A stretch of DNA of 64,000 nt from Dyadobacter sp. (GTDB lineage Bacteria; Bacteroidota; Bacteroidia; Cytophagales; Spirosomataceae), in assembly GCF_017744695.1 (NCBI RefSeq), contig NZ_JAGIAS010000008.1, positions 203,082-267,081 on the forward strand, in the 5' to 3' direction. This document shows, in pieces, positions 25,626-34,145 of this stretch. The notes beneath the pieces are model-generated. The model was not told the DNA's origin and did no database searches. It saw nothing but the letters and a program-made list of their open reading frames with translations. Each line of letters opens with the position of its first letter. Positions within the stretch are counted from its first letter, which is position 1. Both the position numbers and the translations under genes were made by a program.

Positions 25626-27323
25626 ATGAAAGCAAAATACCGGCAATACTACCTCAGAGGGTTGTTGCTGGTATTTTTGCTTTATCACGCCCCCACTATT
25701 TTCCTGGGCCAGGGGGCCTTCTTCAATGCTTTCGATTCGCTCGATTCATTCGTCGTCTGGTACCGCCTCGCCACGCAGGCGGCTTACGCATGGGCGCCGC
25801 CGTACGCGATCATCGAGCCTTTTATGGGAGGTGTACCGAAATTCACGCTGGTCAGTACCTATAATGTCTACTACTGGCTGAATCTCTTCCTGCCTACTTT
25901 CACTGCTTTCCAGTGCTACAACATCTTCATCAGCGGTGTCGCGATGATCGGCATGTGGCTGCTGTGCCGGCGGCATTTGGGCACCAACGAGCCTGTCTCT
26001 GCCTTTCTGGCTTTATCATTTGCATTTACGCCCTTTCTGCCAACCTGGGGACTGAGCATTGCAGGCCAGCCCTTGCTCTTATTTGTCATCCTGAATATCC
26101 GCAGCGGAAAATCGGCTGTCTGGAACTGGCTGATCCTGGCTGCATTTCCGTTTACCTCCAATTTCCAGTCTGCCGGGGTATTCATCCTGTTTGCGTTCGG
26201 CGTGCTGATTGCCGTGGATATAATTCAGAAGCGCCCGGTCAAAATGATGCTACTCGCGTTTGCGATCCTGCTGGGCGTTTACCTGGTCACGAAGATCGAC
26301 CTGATCCAGAATTTACTTGGAGGAGAAGGGTTTGTTTCCCACCGGATAGAAATGCGGCGGTTTCCGGTGCCGCTGGGCGTTTGCTTTAAAATATTTGCCC
26401 GGTACTTCCTGCTCGGCAATGTAGATGTGGCGTTATCGCTGCATACGTTCGTGCTCCTGCCATTTGTGTGCCTGGTGTATGCCATGCACGTTATTCGAAA
26501 AAAGGAACTGCCGCTGAGCCTTACCATCACACTGGGCACTATCGCTCTGATCTGCTTTTATATTGCGATACTTAACTGGGGGCCGCTGGTAGCGCTTCGG
26601 AACGACTCCGACCTGCTGCGCATGTTCAGCCTCGAAAGGTTTCATATTTTCTTGCAATTGCTCTGGCATATTGCGGCCGCGCAGGCATTACTGCTGATTG
26701 CTCCCCGCTACCAAAGCCGCGTGTTAATGGTGGTAGCGGCTATGCAGCTTGCTGTTTGTTTCGCCTATCAACCGACCTACTACGAACGCTTTGTCAAAAA
26801 ACTCGTCTCCATTGTTCCCTACCATTATATCTTCACCTACGAGGATTACTATGCCGAGAGATTGTTTGACAATATCAAAACGGCGATCGGCAAACCGGTG
26901 CACACCTATCGCGTAGCCAGTATCGGCATTCCACCGGCAGTGGCCCAGTACAATGGTATGTGGACGATCGACGGGTATTCCAGTAATTATCCCCTTCCTT
27001 ATAAACACCAATTCCGGAAGATCATCGCCGACGAACTGGAAAAGAATGGTAACAACCGGGGTTTCTTCGATTTCTGGGGAAGTCAAAGCATTGTGGTTTA
27101 CGATCAGGGGCTACCCTATTTTGAAACCCATATGACACGCGGCATGGCCCCTTCCGAACGCCCTATCTCACTTTCGTATGACGCGCTAAGGAAGCTCGGG
27201 TGCGACTATATTCTATCCGCGGAAAACATCCTGAACCCGGAAAAATCGGGCTTACGTAAGCTGGCGATATTCCGTTCGGCGATCTGGCATATAAGTCTAT
27301 ATGAAGTCACTAAGACTCAGTGA
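25626..27323 (+). CDS. Large polytopic membrane protein, GT-C-like (possibly YkoS/DUF6044 type)
   Basis: This 565-residue protein has roughly ten to eleven membrane helices (residues about 10-400) and a C-terminal soluble part of about 160 residues (YRVASIGIPPAVAQYNGMWT; YILSAENILNPEKSGL). The layout is that of GT-C glycosyltransferases and YfhO-like proteins. From memory the C-terminal block resembles Bacillus YkoS-type proteins, which are also encoded near a GT2 enzyme; this is not tested. It starts 12 bp after lepA and is followed after 112 bp by the methyltransferase gene. Transfer of a lipid-linked sugar outside the membrane is a reasonable guess, not shown by any motif. Confidence 0.7.
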   Translation: MKAKYRQYYLRGLLLVFLLYHAPTIFLGQGAFFNAFDSLDSFVVWYRLATQAAYAWAPPYAIIEPFMGGVPKFTLVSTYNVYYWLNLFLPTFTAFQCYNIFISGVAMIGMWLLCRRHLGTNEPVSAFLALSFAFTPFLPTWGLSIAGQPLLLFVILNIRSGKSAVWNWLILAAFPFTSNFQSAGVFILFAFGVLIAVDIIQKRPVKMMLLAFAILLGVYLVTKIDLIQNLLGGEGFVSHRIEMRRFPVPLGVCFKIFARYFLLGNVDVALSLHTFVLLPFVCLVYAMHVIRKKELPLSLTITLGTIALICFYIAILNWGPLVALRNDSDLLRMFSLERFHIFLQLLWHIAAAQALLLIAPRYQSRVLMVVAAMQLAVCFAYQPTYYERFVKKLVSIVPYHYIFTYEDYYAERLFDNIKTAIGKPVHTYRVASIGIPPAVAQYNGMWTIDGYSSNYPLPYKHQFRKIIADELEKNGNNRGFFDFWGSQSIVVYDQGLPYFETHMTRGMAPSERPISLSYDALRKLGCDYILSAENILNPEKSGLRKLAIFRSAIWHISLYEVTKTQ

Positions 27324-27435
27324 CGTATATGTAACCGAAATATATTTATTACCGCTTGAAAAGTCGTAGCTAACCGGTTGCCCATTGGGGACATTTTTGC
27401 GTATATTCACCACACCAAACGATCCCCCATTCTTT

Positions 27436-28167
27436 ATGAGCATCGTAGTTTCCAACATCAAGTTCCACAACAACCAGCAGCTCGACTACTTCGGGCACAA
27501 GATCAAAAAAACGATGATCCCGGTTTCTTCGCCTTACGTGCGCAGGCATGTGAAAGAAGTGATCGACTTTGCCGGGATCAAAAAGTCCGACAGGATCATC
27601 GACGTGGCCTGTGGAATGGGGAAATACACGCTGAACTTCCTCGCCCAGGGTTACCGCGTGGAGGGGCTCGATTTGTCGCCATTTCTTTTGCAGCAACTAC
27701 TGATCTACAATGACAACAAATTTCCCGTCAAGCTCCACGCCGCCGACATTCTGGATGCGCCCGAGGAACTCAACGACCAGTTTGATGTGGTAATGGGTTT
27801 CATGGCGCTTCACCATTTTCATAGTCTGCACGCTTGTTTCCAGGCCATGTACCGAATATGCAAACCGGGCGGAAAGCTGGTATTTCTCGAACCGAATGCC
27901 TACAACCCGCTTTACTACCTGCAAATAGCGCTGACGCCGGGCATGTCGTGGGAAGGGGATAAGGGCGTGGCGGACATGACTAAAAACAAGCTGTTCAGCG
28001 CCATGGATTATGCCGGTTGGAAGAATTTGAATATTAAAAGATTTGGCTTTTACCCACCCTTCCTCTCCAATACTACATTGGGCCAAAAAAGTGAACCAGT
28101 CCTGGAAAAAATTCCCGGATTGAACACGTTTTTGCCTTTCCAGATCATCACGGCAGAAAAAAGATGA
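27436..28167 (+). CDS. Class I SAM-dependent methyltransferase
   Basis: This 243-residue methyltransferase has the SAM-binding motif I RIIDVACGMGKYTLNFL and the acidic motif II VEGLDLSPF. Motif IV region is FDVVMGFMALHHFH, followed by the post-motif CKPGGKLVFLEPNAYNP. It resembles methyltransferases of cell-surface glycan or lipid clusters. The frame opens at a TTG 51 bp upstream, but ATG 27436 is chosen. Its stop overlaps the next start by 4 bp (ATGA). The substrate is unknown; the company of a GT2 enzyme and a GT-C-like protein suggests O- or N-methylation of a sugar, or methylation of a lipid. Confidence 0.85.
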   Translation: MSIVVSNIKFHNNQQLDYFGHKIKKTMIPVSSPYVRRHVKEVIDFAGIKKSDRIIDVACGMGKYTLNFLAQGYRVEGLDLSPFLLQQLLIYNDNKFPVKLHAADILDAPEELNDQFDVVMGFMALHHFHSLHACFQAMYRICKPGGKLVFLEPNAYNPLYYLQIALTPGMSWEGDKGVADMTKNKLFSAMDYAGWKNLNIKRFGFYPPFLSNTTLGQKSEPVLEKIPGLNTFLPFQIITAEKR

Positions 28168-28958
28168 TTGAAGAAAAAAAAGAAAAGTGGCTTGTATCCT
28201 ATCCGGACGACGGCAACTCGGTGTGTTTCGAAATGGAAGACATGTCGTTCTGGTATCAGCATCGGAACGGGTGCCTTGTAGAGGCTATGAAGGCGAACGG
28301 TTTTCCTAAAGATTTCCTCGATATCGGGGGCGGCAACGGCATTACCGCGTTGGCCATGCAAAACGCGGGCTATCATGTAACGCTGGTCGAGCCGTATGCT
28401 ACGGGGATCGAGAATGCAAAGAAGAGAGGAATCCGGTCGACGATCCAGAACACTTTGGAGGAATATGTGGCCCAGGCGAACGGGACAGCTCCCGCTGCGG
28501 GGTTCTTCGATGTGATGGAACATATTCGTGACGATAAATCCTTCCTCGAAAACATCAACCGGCTACTCACGCCCGACGGACAGATCATGCTGACAGTACC
28601 CGCTTTTCAAAGCCTGTGGTCCGAAAACGACGTGCAGTTAGGGCATTTCAGGCGGTACACCCTTGGACAGCTCACTACGCTACTTGCCGGGGCCGGGTTC
28701 AAGGTCACTTATGCCAGCTATTTCTTTTCGCTCGTATGGGCGCCTATGTGGCTTGCGCGGGTATTGCCCGAAAAATTCGGGATTAAGAAGGATAACACAC
28801 CGGAAAAGAAACGGAACGAACACATGGCCGGCCGACCTACCACTGCACGTTTACTGAGACGTTTGCTGGGTTGGGAGGTCAATGCCATCCGAAATAAGAC
28901 AAAAATCCCATTTGGTACCAGTTGCCTGATCGTTGCACAGAAAACAAGAGCCTTGTGA
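28164..28958 (+). CDS. Class I SAM-dependent methyltransferase
   Basis: This 264-residue methyltransferase has the SAM motif FLDIGGGNGITALAMQNAG, motif II TLVEPYATGI, FFDVMEHIRDD and the tail LGHFRRYTLGQLTTLL. These are typical of the Methyltransf_23 type found in surface polysaccharide and lipid loci. A C-terminal hydrophobic, amphipathic part (SYFFSLVWAPMWLARVLPEK) suggests membrane association. It is coupled to the preceding methyltransferase by ATGA and to the following aldolase by GTGA. The two methyltransferases are only distantly similar, so they probably act on different positions. Confidence 0.85.
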   Translation: MIEEKKEKWLVSYPDDGNSVCFEMEDMSFWYQHRNGCLVEAMKANGFPKDFLDIGGGNGITALAMQNAGYHVTLVEPYATGIENAKKRGIRSTIQNTLEEYVAQANGTAPAAGFFDVMEHIRDDKSFLENINRLLTPDGQIMLTVPAFQSLWSENDVQLGHFRRYTLGQLTTLLAGAGFKVTYASYFFSLVWAPMWLARVLPEKFGIKKDNTPEKKRNEHMAGRPTTARLLRRLLGWEVNAIRNKTKIPFGTSCLIVAQKTRAL

Positions 28959-29773
28959 ACCAAAATTTACCCAACCATTTCCAGCTCTTTCTATTCTCGA
29001 CCGAACCGGCGATCGTCCGAACGGCCGTCGCGGCCGGCGTAGACGGTATCATCGTCGATTGGGAGAACCAGGGAAAGAAGCTCCGGCAGGAGAATTTCGA
29101 TACACAGATCAATTATGATACCTACGAAGATCTGTGCCGTGTGCGGGAAGTGACGCCGGCAGGCAAATTAATCTGCCGGATCAATGGCTTCTCACCCGAA
29201 TATACCTACGAGGAGGTCGAGCTCGCGTTGCGCGCGGGAGCCGATGAGATTTTCCTGCCGATGGTCAGGACGGTTGCCGAAGCCCGTGACACCCTCCAAA
29301 TGATCGGCGGCCGGGCAGGCTTCAATATCCTGATCGAAACGACCTCGGCACTCGACTGCATCACCGAACTCAGCAAGCTGCCTCTCCATAGGGCCTACAT
29401 TGGGTTAAATGACCTGCATATTCAGCAAAACAGCAGGAATATTTTCGTTCCGCTCATGAATGGCACGGTCACTGACATCCGCCGGCAGTTCGACATACCG
29501 CTCGGAGCCGGAGGGGTGACCTACCCGCCTAATGGCCTGCCGATCGCCAGCAAATACCTGATCAACGAATATGCCCGTCTGGGGATCGATTTCAGCTTCC
29601 TGCGCCGTACGTTCATCAAAGACTATGCCCATCACAGTATGGAACACATGGTCCATCACATCAGGAAGGCGTACGACGAGGCCCGCAGCCGGCCCGGCGA
29701 ACAGGTTTCCGCAGATTTCCAGGCATTTCGCGAGCAGGTCGAAAGCTGGACCACCAATCCGCATCACGCATGA
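28955..29773 (+). CDS. HpcH/HpaI aldolase family protein
   Basis: This 272-residue TIM-barrel protein of the HpcH/HpaI (citrate lyase beta/macrophomate synthase) family performs metal-dependent cleavage or formation of C-C bonds with pyruvate-like donors. Seen motifs: VDGIIVDWENQGK in the DWE(H/N) position, LICRINGF, metal ligands in FNILIETTSA and the conserved YIGLNDLHI. An upstream ATG exists at 28922, but GTG 28955 overlaps the previous stop by 4 bp (GTGA). This matches the coupling used across the operon and starts MNQNLPNHFQLFLF, so it is preferred. With the neighbouring 2-hydroxyacid dehydrogenase it could make or break a 2-keto or 2-hydroxy acid substituent. Confidence 0.8.
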   Translation: MNQNLPNHFQLFLFSTEPAIVRTAVAAGVDGIIVDWENQGKKLRQENFDTQINYDTYEDLCRVREVTPAGKLICRINGFSPEYTYEEVELALRAGADEIFLPMVRTVAEARDTLQMIGGRAGFNILIETTSALDCITELSKLPLHRAYIGLNDLHIQQNSRNIFVPLMNGTVTDIRRQFDIPLGAGGVTYPPNGLPIASKYLINEYARLGIDFSFLRRTFIKDYAHHSMEHMVHHIRKAYDEARSRPGEQVSADFQAFREQVESWTTNPHHA

Positions 29774-30714
29774 TTCTTCTGATGTATGAACCGGTACAGA
29801 CACATTTGCATCGCTTGCAACAAGCTGCTCCGGATCAGGAAATAGCCATTGCACACTCGCTGGAAGAAGCGCAAAGGCTCATCGAAAACGCTGAGGTCGT
29901 ACTGGGCAACCGCTATTTTATCCAAAGCCTTCCCTTTGCGCGGAAGCTCCGCTGGATGCAATCCAATTCAGTGGGGGTAGATATTATATTGACAGAAAAG
30001 CAACTTCTTCTTAACAAAGGGATCACGCTGACCTGCGCCCGCGGCGTGTACGACACCGAACTGGCAGAGCATACCCTCACGCTGCTCCTTGGCCTTTTCC
30101 GCAATGTCCATCTGCTTCGTGACGAACAACGGGCGCATTCGTGGCAGCGACACCGGTTGCGAACCGTGCATGGCAGCCGCTGCCTGATCCTCGGCTGGGG
30201 CAGCCTCGCACAGGAAATCGCAAGACTGATCACCGCAATGGGCGGGCATGTTTCGGCCGTAAGAAACCAGCCACACAACTCGGAAGAACATGGTATCCCA
30301 CTGCTCGGTCAAAAGAACTGGCAGATATTACTGCCCGAAACGGACGCATTGATCATCTGCCTCCCAAAAACGCCCGAAACCCATCATTTCGTGAATGGCT
30401 CCGTTCTTGACCAGCTCTCCTCCGGGGCGTTCGTGGTCAACATCGGCAGAGGCGGCACGCTCGACGACCAGGCATTACTCGAAAGGGTGCAGGCTGGCCA
30501 ACTGGCCGGCGCTGCGCTGGATGTATTTGAAGAGGAGCCATTATCTGCGTCGCATCCGATGTGGGCGGAGCCGCGGATACTGATCACCCCGCATGTAGGC
30601 CGGAGCCTGGAAGGGCCGGAGTTTAAATGGCAGCCGCTTTTTGAGGAAAATCTGGCGCGCTACGTGCGCGGGGAAAAGCTGCTGAATATCGTCAACTACG
30701 AAAAGGGCTATTGA
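29770..30714 (+). CDS. D-isomer-specific 2-hydroxyacid dehydrogenase
   Basis: This 314-residue NAD(P)-dependent dehydrogenase has the Rossmann motif LILGWGSLAQEIARL (about 140-154), VNIGRGGTLDDQALLE with the catalytic arginine region, and a C-terminal TPHVGRS with the catalytic histidine. The nucleotide motif reads GWGSLA, a variant of GxGxxG. Such enzymes interconvert 2-keto acids and D-2-hydroxy acids (glycerate, phosphoglycerate and others). It is coupled by ATGA to the aldolase and by TGATG to the glycosyltransferase. I infer that aldolase and dehydrogenase act in sequence, for example making a hydroxy-acid decoration. Confidence 0.85.
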   Translation: MILLMYEPVQTHLHRLQQAAPDQEIAIAHSLEEAQRLIENAEVVLGNRYFIQSLPFARKLRWMQSNSVGVDIILTEKQLLLNKGITLTCARGVYDTELAEHTLTLLLGLFRNVHLLRDEQRAHSWQRHRLRTVHGSRCLILGWGSLAQEIARLITAMGGHVSAVRNQPHNSEEHGIPLLGQKNWQILLPETDALIICLPKTPETHHFVNGSVLDQLSSGAFVVNIGRGGTLDDQALLERVQAGQLAGAALDVFEEEPLSASHPMWAEPRILITPHVGRSLEGPEFKWQPLFEENLARYVRGEKLLNIVNYEKGY

Positions 30715-31460
30715 TGATCAGCATTGTTGTTCCCGTCTACAAAAGCGCCTCCACCCTTGTGGCATTACATGAACGGATCAGCCAGGCAGCCGCATTGCTC
30801 GCGGTTTCCTGCGAAATTGTGTATGTGAACGACGCCTCTCCGGACCATTCGCTGACTATTCTGCGGCAATTGCCGCCCACGGTTTCCTTTCATATTATTA
30901 ATCTGAAAAAGAATGCCGGCCAAAGCAGCGCATTGATTGCCGGAATGGCATTCGCGCGCGGAGAATTCATTGCCACCATGGATGCAGACTTACAGGACGA
31001 GCCAGAAAACCTGCCGATATTGATCGACGCATTAAAACCGGGTATAGATGTTGTTTTTGCTAAACGCCAGGGCAAATACGAGTCTCCCGGCCGGTTGCTT
31101 ACCTCCTATTTTTTTAAAGGAATGGTGCACTGGTTTTCAGGCAAAAAAATACCGATGAATGCGGGGCTTTTCATGATAGCAAGAAAGATTGCAGTCGGTA
31201 ATTTCACTTCTTATTTGCCCTACTCCCCTTACCTCATTGGGCTGATCGCCAAAGAAAGGCTGCGGTGCGCCACCATAACCGTGGAACGCAGGGGAAATGC
31301 ATTCGGCGAAACTTCCTATACTTTCCGGAAACGCATGCGCGTCGCGAAGAGCTTTTTCCGGACGCTTCGGCTTCCGCCTCCCCAGCCCGGCCCGAAAGGT
31401 ACTGAATGGCTTAATTTACATCTTTTGGCCGATCATTTATATATTGCCCGGGAGTCGTGA
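30714..31460 (+). CDS. GT2 family glycosyltransferase, dolichol-phosphate mannosyltransferase-like
   Basis: This 248-residue GT-A fold enzyme has the N-terminal ISIVVPVYKSASTL, VNDASPDHS, MDADLQDEPE (DxD metal and sugar-nucleotide site), and a SYTFRKRMRVAKSF segment typical of ArnC/DPM1-type enzymes, which put a sugar on a polyprenyl phosphate. Most bacterial relatives are 310-330 residues with two C-terminal membrane helices. Here the protein stops soon after SYTFRKR with the unusual tail LPPPQPGPKGTEWL. A hydrophobic stretch (LNGLIYIFWPIIYIL) sits in the +1 frame nearby, so a frameshift or truncation is possible. Soluble catalytic-only forms also exist. The start is ATG 30714, sharing a base with the previous stop. 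Confidence 0.8.
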   Translation: MISIVVPVYKSASTLVALHERISQAAALLAVSCEIVYVNDASPDHSLTILRQLPPTVSFHIINLKKNAGQSSALIAGMAFARGEFIATMDADLQDEPENLPILIDALKPGIDVVFAKRQGKYESPGRLLTSYFFKGMVHWFSGKKIPMNAGLFMIARKIAVGNFTSYLPYSPYLIGLIAKERLRCATITVERRGNAFGETSYTFRKRMRVAKSFFRTLRLPPPQPGPKGTEWLNLHLLADHLYIARES

Positions 31461-31477
31461 AAGCGCTGTACCGACGT

Positions 31478-31501
31478 GCATTTTGGGACACGCCAAAATG
31501 C
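31478..31501 (+). terminator. Hairpin after the glycan operon
   Basis: A perfect 9-bp stem (GCATTTTGG at 31478-31486 with its complement at 31493-31501) and a 6-nt loop, 17 bp after the last gene. No T run follows, so termination is uncertain. The rest of the 232-bp gap to the E2 gene shows only the -7 box described separately. Confidence 0.4.
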
Positions 31502-31636
31502 CAAAACCACCACAAACAAGCATAGCACACTGATTATCAAGCATTACAAGAAAGATGAATTTCCCGGGAGAGGACTTCAACGACCGATAGGGGCAATTTT
31601 ATAATGTCAAACATCTCTCCTATTCACCTTTTATTG

Positions 31637-31644
31637 TAATTTTG
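31637..31644 (+). promoter_or_regulatory. Candidate -7 box for the E2 gene
   Basis: TAATTTTG matches TAnnTTTG and lies 48 bp before the start codon. No -33 TTG is seen at the expected distance. Confidence 0.45.
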
Positions 31645-31692
31645 ACCAAAGTCTGAATTTCGACCAAGAACAAAAATACCTTAACAAGCGAT

Positions 31693-33360
31693 ATGGCAGA
31701 AGTAATTCGTATGCCCAAGATGAGCGACACCATGGAAGAAGGTGTTATCGCGGAATGGCACAAAAAAGTAGGTGATAAAATTAAATCCGGTGAAGTGATT
31801 GCGGAGGTTGAAACCGACAAGGCAACCATGGATCTCGAATCTTACTGGGACGGTACCCTTCTATATATCGGCGTAAAAAAAGGCGACGCGGTGCCTATCG
31901 ACGGTATCATGGCGATCGTAGGCGCTGAGGGTGAGGATTATCAATCGCTGCTTAACGGTGGTACAAGCACAAATGGTGCGGCTGCCGCAGCACCTGCCCC
32001 GGAAGCACCGAAAGCAGAAGCTCCTGCCGCACCGGCCGCTGCAAAACCTGCTACGGCAACCGCTGCCGTTTCTACCGAGAAAATCAATGCTGCGGTAGTT
32101 CGTATGCCAAAAATGAGCGATACCATGGAAGAAGGTACGCTGGTTTCATGGCAGAAAAAAGTAGGCGATAAAGTAAAATCAGGCGATATCCTGGCCGAAG
32201 TTGAAACCGACAAGGCTACGATGGAGCTGGAAGCATACGAAGACGGTACGCTGCTTTATGTAGGCATTAAAGAAGGCGACGCGGTACCTGTGGACGCGAT
32301 CATCGCCGTAATCGGTGAAGAAGGATCGAATGTGGAAGCATTGCTCGCACGCGAAAATGGCGAAGCACCTGCTGAAACGGCTGCTGCACCGGCCCAAGCT
32401 GCGTCGACGCCGGCTGTAAACGGTTCTGAGAAAGCCGTTTCGGTGGCGGATTCGAACGAGCGCGTAAAAGCATCTCCATTGGCCAAACGCCTGGCCGACG
32501 AAAAAGGCATTAACCTGAGTGAAGTTTCGGGAAGCGGCGACAACGGACGCATCGTAAAACGCGACGTGGACGAGTTCAAACCGGCAGCACAAGCTGCTCC
32601 GGCCGCTGCACCTGCTGCTCAGCCAGCACCTGCCGCCAAAGCAGAGGCAGCTCCCGCACAGGCAGCACCCGCGAATGGAGATTTCGTGGATACCCCGGTA
32701 TCACAAATGCGCAAGACCATTGCACGCCGCCTGAGCGAAAGCTTGTTCACCGCGCCTCACTTCTATGTGACCATGGAAATCAACATGGACAAGGCTATGG
32801 CATTACGCCCGCAGCTGAACGAAGTGGCTACCGCGAAGATCTCTTTCAACGACATGGTGATCAAAGCTTGCGCAGTAGCGTTGAAGCAACATCCTGCCGT
32901 CAACTCCGCATGGCTGGGTGACAAGATCCGCAAATACAACTATGTCAATATCGGTGTAGCCGTAGCGGTAGACGAAGGTCTGCTGGTGCCGGTGATCCGC
33001 GAGGCTGACAAGAAAACGCTTTCTGCCATTTCAGGTGAAGTAAAAGACCTGGCCGGCAAAGCGAAAGATAAAAAACTGCAACCGAAAGACTGGGAAGGCA
33101 ACACATTCTCCGTATCTAACCTCGGTATGTTCGGTGTAGACGAATTCACCGCGATCATCAACCCGCCGGATTCTTGTATCCTGGCGATCGGTGCGATCAA
33201 GAAAGTAGCTGCTTTCAAGGAAGATGGAACGGTTTACCCGACCAACATCATGAAAGTAACGCTTTCAGCAGACCACCGCGTGGTAGACGGCGCAACCGCA
33301 GCTCAATTCCTGCTGACAGTGAAGAAACTGTTGGAAGAGCCGATGAGCATGCTGGTTTAA
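31693..33360 (+). CDS. pdhC: Pyruvate dehydrogenase E2, dihydrolipoamide acetyltransferase
   Basis: This 555-residue acyltransferase core of the pyruvate dehydrogenase complex transfers the acetyl group from lipoyl-lysine to CoA. Two lipoyl domains are present (about 1-80 and 137-216), each with the lipoylation motif VETDKATM. They are joined by Ala/Pro-rich linkers and followed by a peripheral subunit-binding domain (ASPLAKRLADEKGINLSEVS). The catalytic domain ends with DHRVVDGATAAQF, holding the active-site histidine. The high identity between the two lipoyl modules suggests an internal duplication. E1 and E3 genes are not in the window. A terminator follows, so it is transcribed alone. Confidence 0.94.
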   Translation: MAEVIRMPKMSDTMEEGVIAEWHKKVGDKIKSGEVIAEVETDKATMDLESYWDGTLLYIGVKKGDAVPIDGIMAIVGAEGEDYQSLLNGGTSTNGAAAAAPAPEAPKAEAPAAPAAAKPATATAAVSTEKINAAVVRMPKMSDTMEEGTLVSWQKKVGDKVKSGDILAEVETDKATMELEAYEDGTLLYVGIKEGDAVPVDAIIAVIGEEGSNVEALLARENGEAPAETAAAPAQAASTPAVNGSEKAVSVADSNERVKASPLAKRLADEKGINLSEVSGSGDNGRIVKRDVDEFKPAAQAAPAAAPAAQPAPAAKAEAAPAQAAPANGDFVDTPVSQMRKTIARRLSESLFTAPHFYVTMEINMDKAMALRPQLNEVATAKISFNDMVIKACAVALKQHPAVNSAWLGDKIRKYNYVNIGVAVAVDEGLLVPVIREADKKTLSAISGEVKDLAGKAKDKKLQPKDWEGNTFSVSNLGMFGVDEFTAIINPPDSCILAIGAIKKVAAFKEDGTVYPTNIMKVTLSADHRVVDGATAAQFLLTVKKLLEEPMSMLV

Positions 33361-33379
33361 CCTCAATGCAAATGCATGA

Positions 33380-33417
33380 AAAAGTGTCAGGCCCGCAAGG
33401 TCTGGCACTTTTGTTTT
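33380..33417 (+). terminator. Rho-independent terminator after pdhC
   Basis: A 14-bp stem (33380-33393 with 33399-33412, two G-T pairs) and a 5-nt loop are followed by TTGTTTT. It lies between the E2 and hslV genes and rules out upstream starts for hslV. Confidence 0.85.
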
Positions 33418-33467
33418 CAGAGGGTTTTCAATTGTTTCGGGAAAATATTGAGTCATTAAATATCGAT

Positions 33468-34010
33468 ATGGAGAAAATACACGCTACTACCGTCCTCGGG
33501 GTGCTACACAATGGAACTGTCGCATTGGGCGCGGACGGTCAGGCTACAATGGGCAACACCGTTGCCAAGAGTAATGTAAAAAAGATCCGCACGCTGCAAG
33601 GCGGCAAAATCCTTGTTGGTTTCGCGGGCTCAACAGCCGACGCATTCACCTTGCTGGATCGTTTCGAAGAAAAACTGAACGGCTATGGCGGCAATATGAA
33701 ACGCGCGGCCATTGAACTAGCCAAAGACTGGCGCACTGATCGCTACCTGCGTAAATTGGAAGCCATGATGATTACTGCTAACAAAGACGAAATACTCGTC
33801 ATTTCAGGAACCGGTGATGTTTTGGAACCGGAGAATGGCATTGCCTCGATCGGCTCAGGCGGAAACTTTGCATTATCCGCAGCGCAGGCTTTGAAAAAAC
33901 ACGCAGGCCATCTTTCAGCCGAAGAAATGGTGCGGGAAGGGTTGACGATTGCGGCTGATCTTTGCATTTATACCAATCATAATCTGGTGATTGAGAAGGT
34001 GGTGCAGTAA
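33468..34010 (+). CDS. hslV: ATP-dependent protease subunit HslV
   Basis: This 180-residue threonine protease is the proteolytic core of the HslUV complex and is related to proteasome beta subunits. The N-terminus MEKIHATTVLGVLHNGTVAL places the nucleophilic threonine at residue 7 after a short propeptide. GADGQATMGNTVAK, KKIRTLQ and GFAGSTADAFTLLDRFE are family blocks, and the length is standard. The open frame begins far upstream inside the E2 gene, but the terminator and family N-terminus fix ATG 33468. The ATPase partner hslU, usually adjacent, is not in the window. Confidence 0.95.
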   Translation: MEKIHATTVLGVLHNGTVALGADGQATMGNTVAKSNVKKIRTLQGGKILVGFAGSTADAFTLLDRFEEKLNGYGGNMKRAAIELAKDWRTDRYLRKLEAMMITANKDEILVISGTGDVLEPENGIASIGSGGNFALSAAQALKKHAGHLSAEEMVREGLTIAADLCIYTNHNLVIEKVVQ

Positions 34011-34023
34011 TCTGATTTAACGA

Positions 34024-34142
34024 TATGGCGCGAAGCTCCTGCTTCGTGCCGACTATTCGTAGGCCTCCGGCCGATCTTAACATCCCGCAAGGCAGCCAGA
34101 GGCTGCATAATAGCCTGCGCGAAGCCGGAGCTTCGCGCTATC
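34024..34142. repeat. REP-like cluster of hairpins
   Basis: The segments 34025-34049 and 34117-34142 are imperfect inverted copies of a GCGCGAAGCTCC(G/T)GCTTCG sequence. Each arm also folds on itself; GCGCGAAG at 34118-34125 pairs with CTTCGCGC at 34132-34139. Between them is another small hairpin (GCAGCC-AGA-GGCTGC). The element fills the 135-bp gap between the convergent hslV and PBP4 genes. A bidirectional terminator or REP-type repeat is likely. Confidence 0.7.
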
Positions 34143-34145
34143 ACT

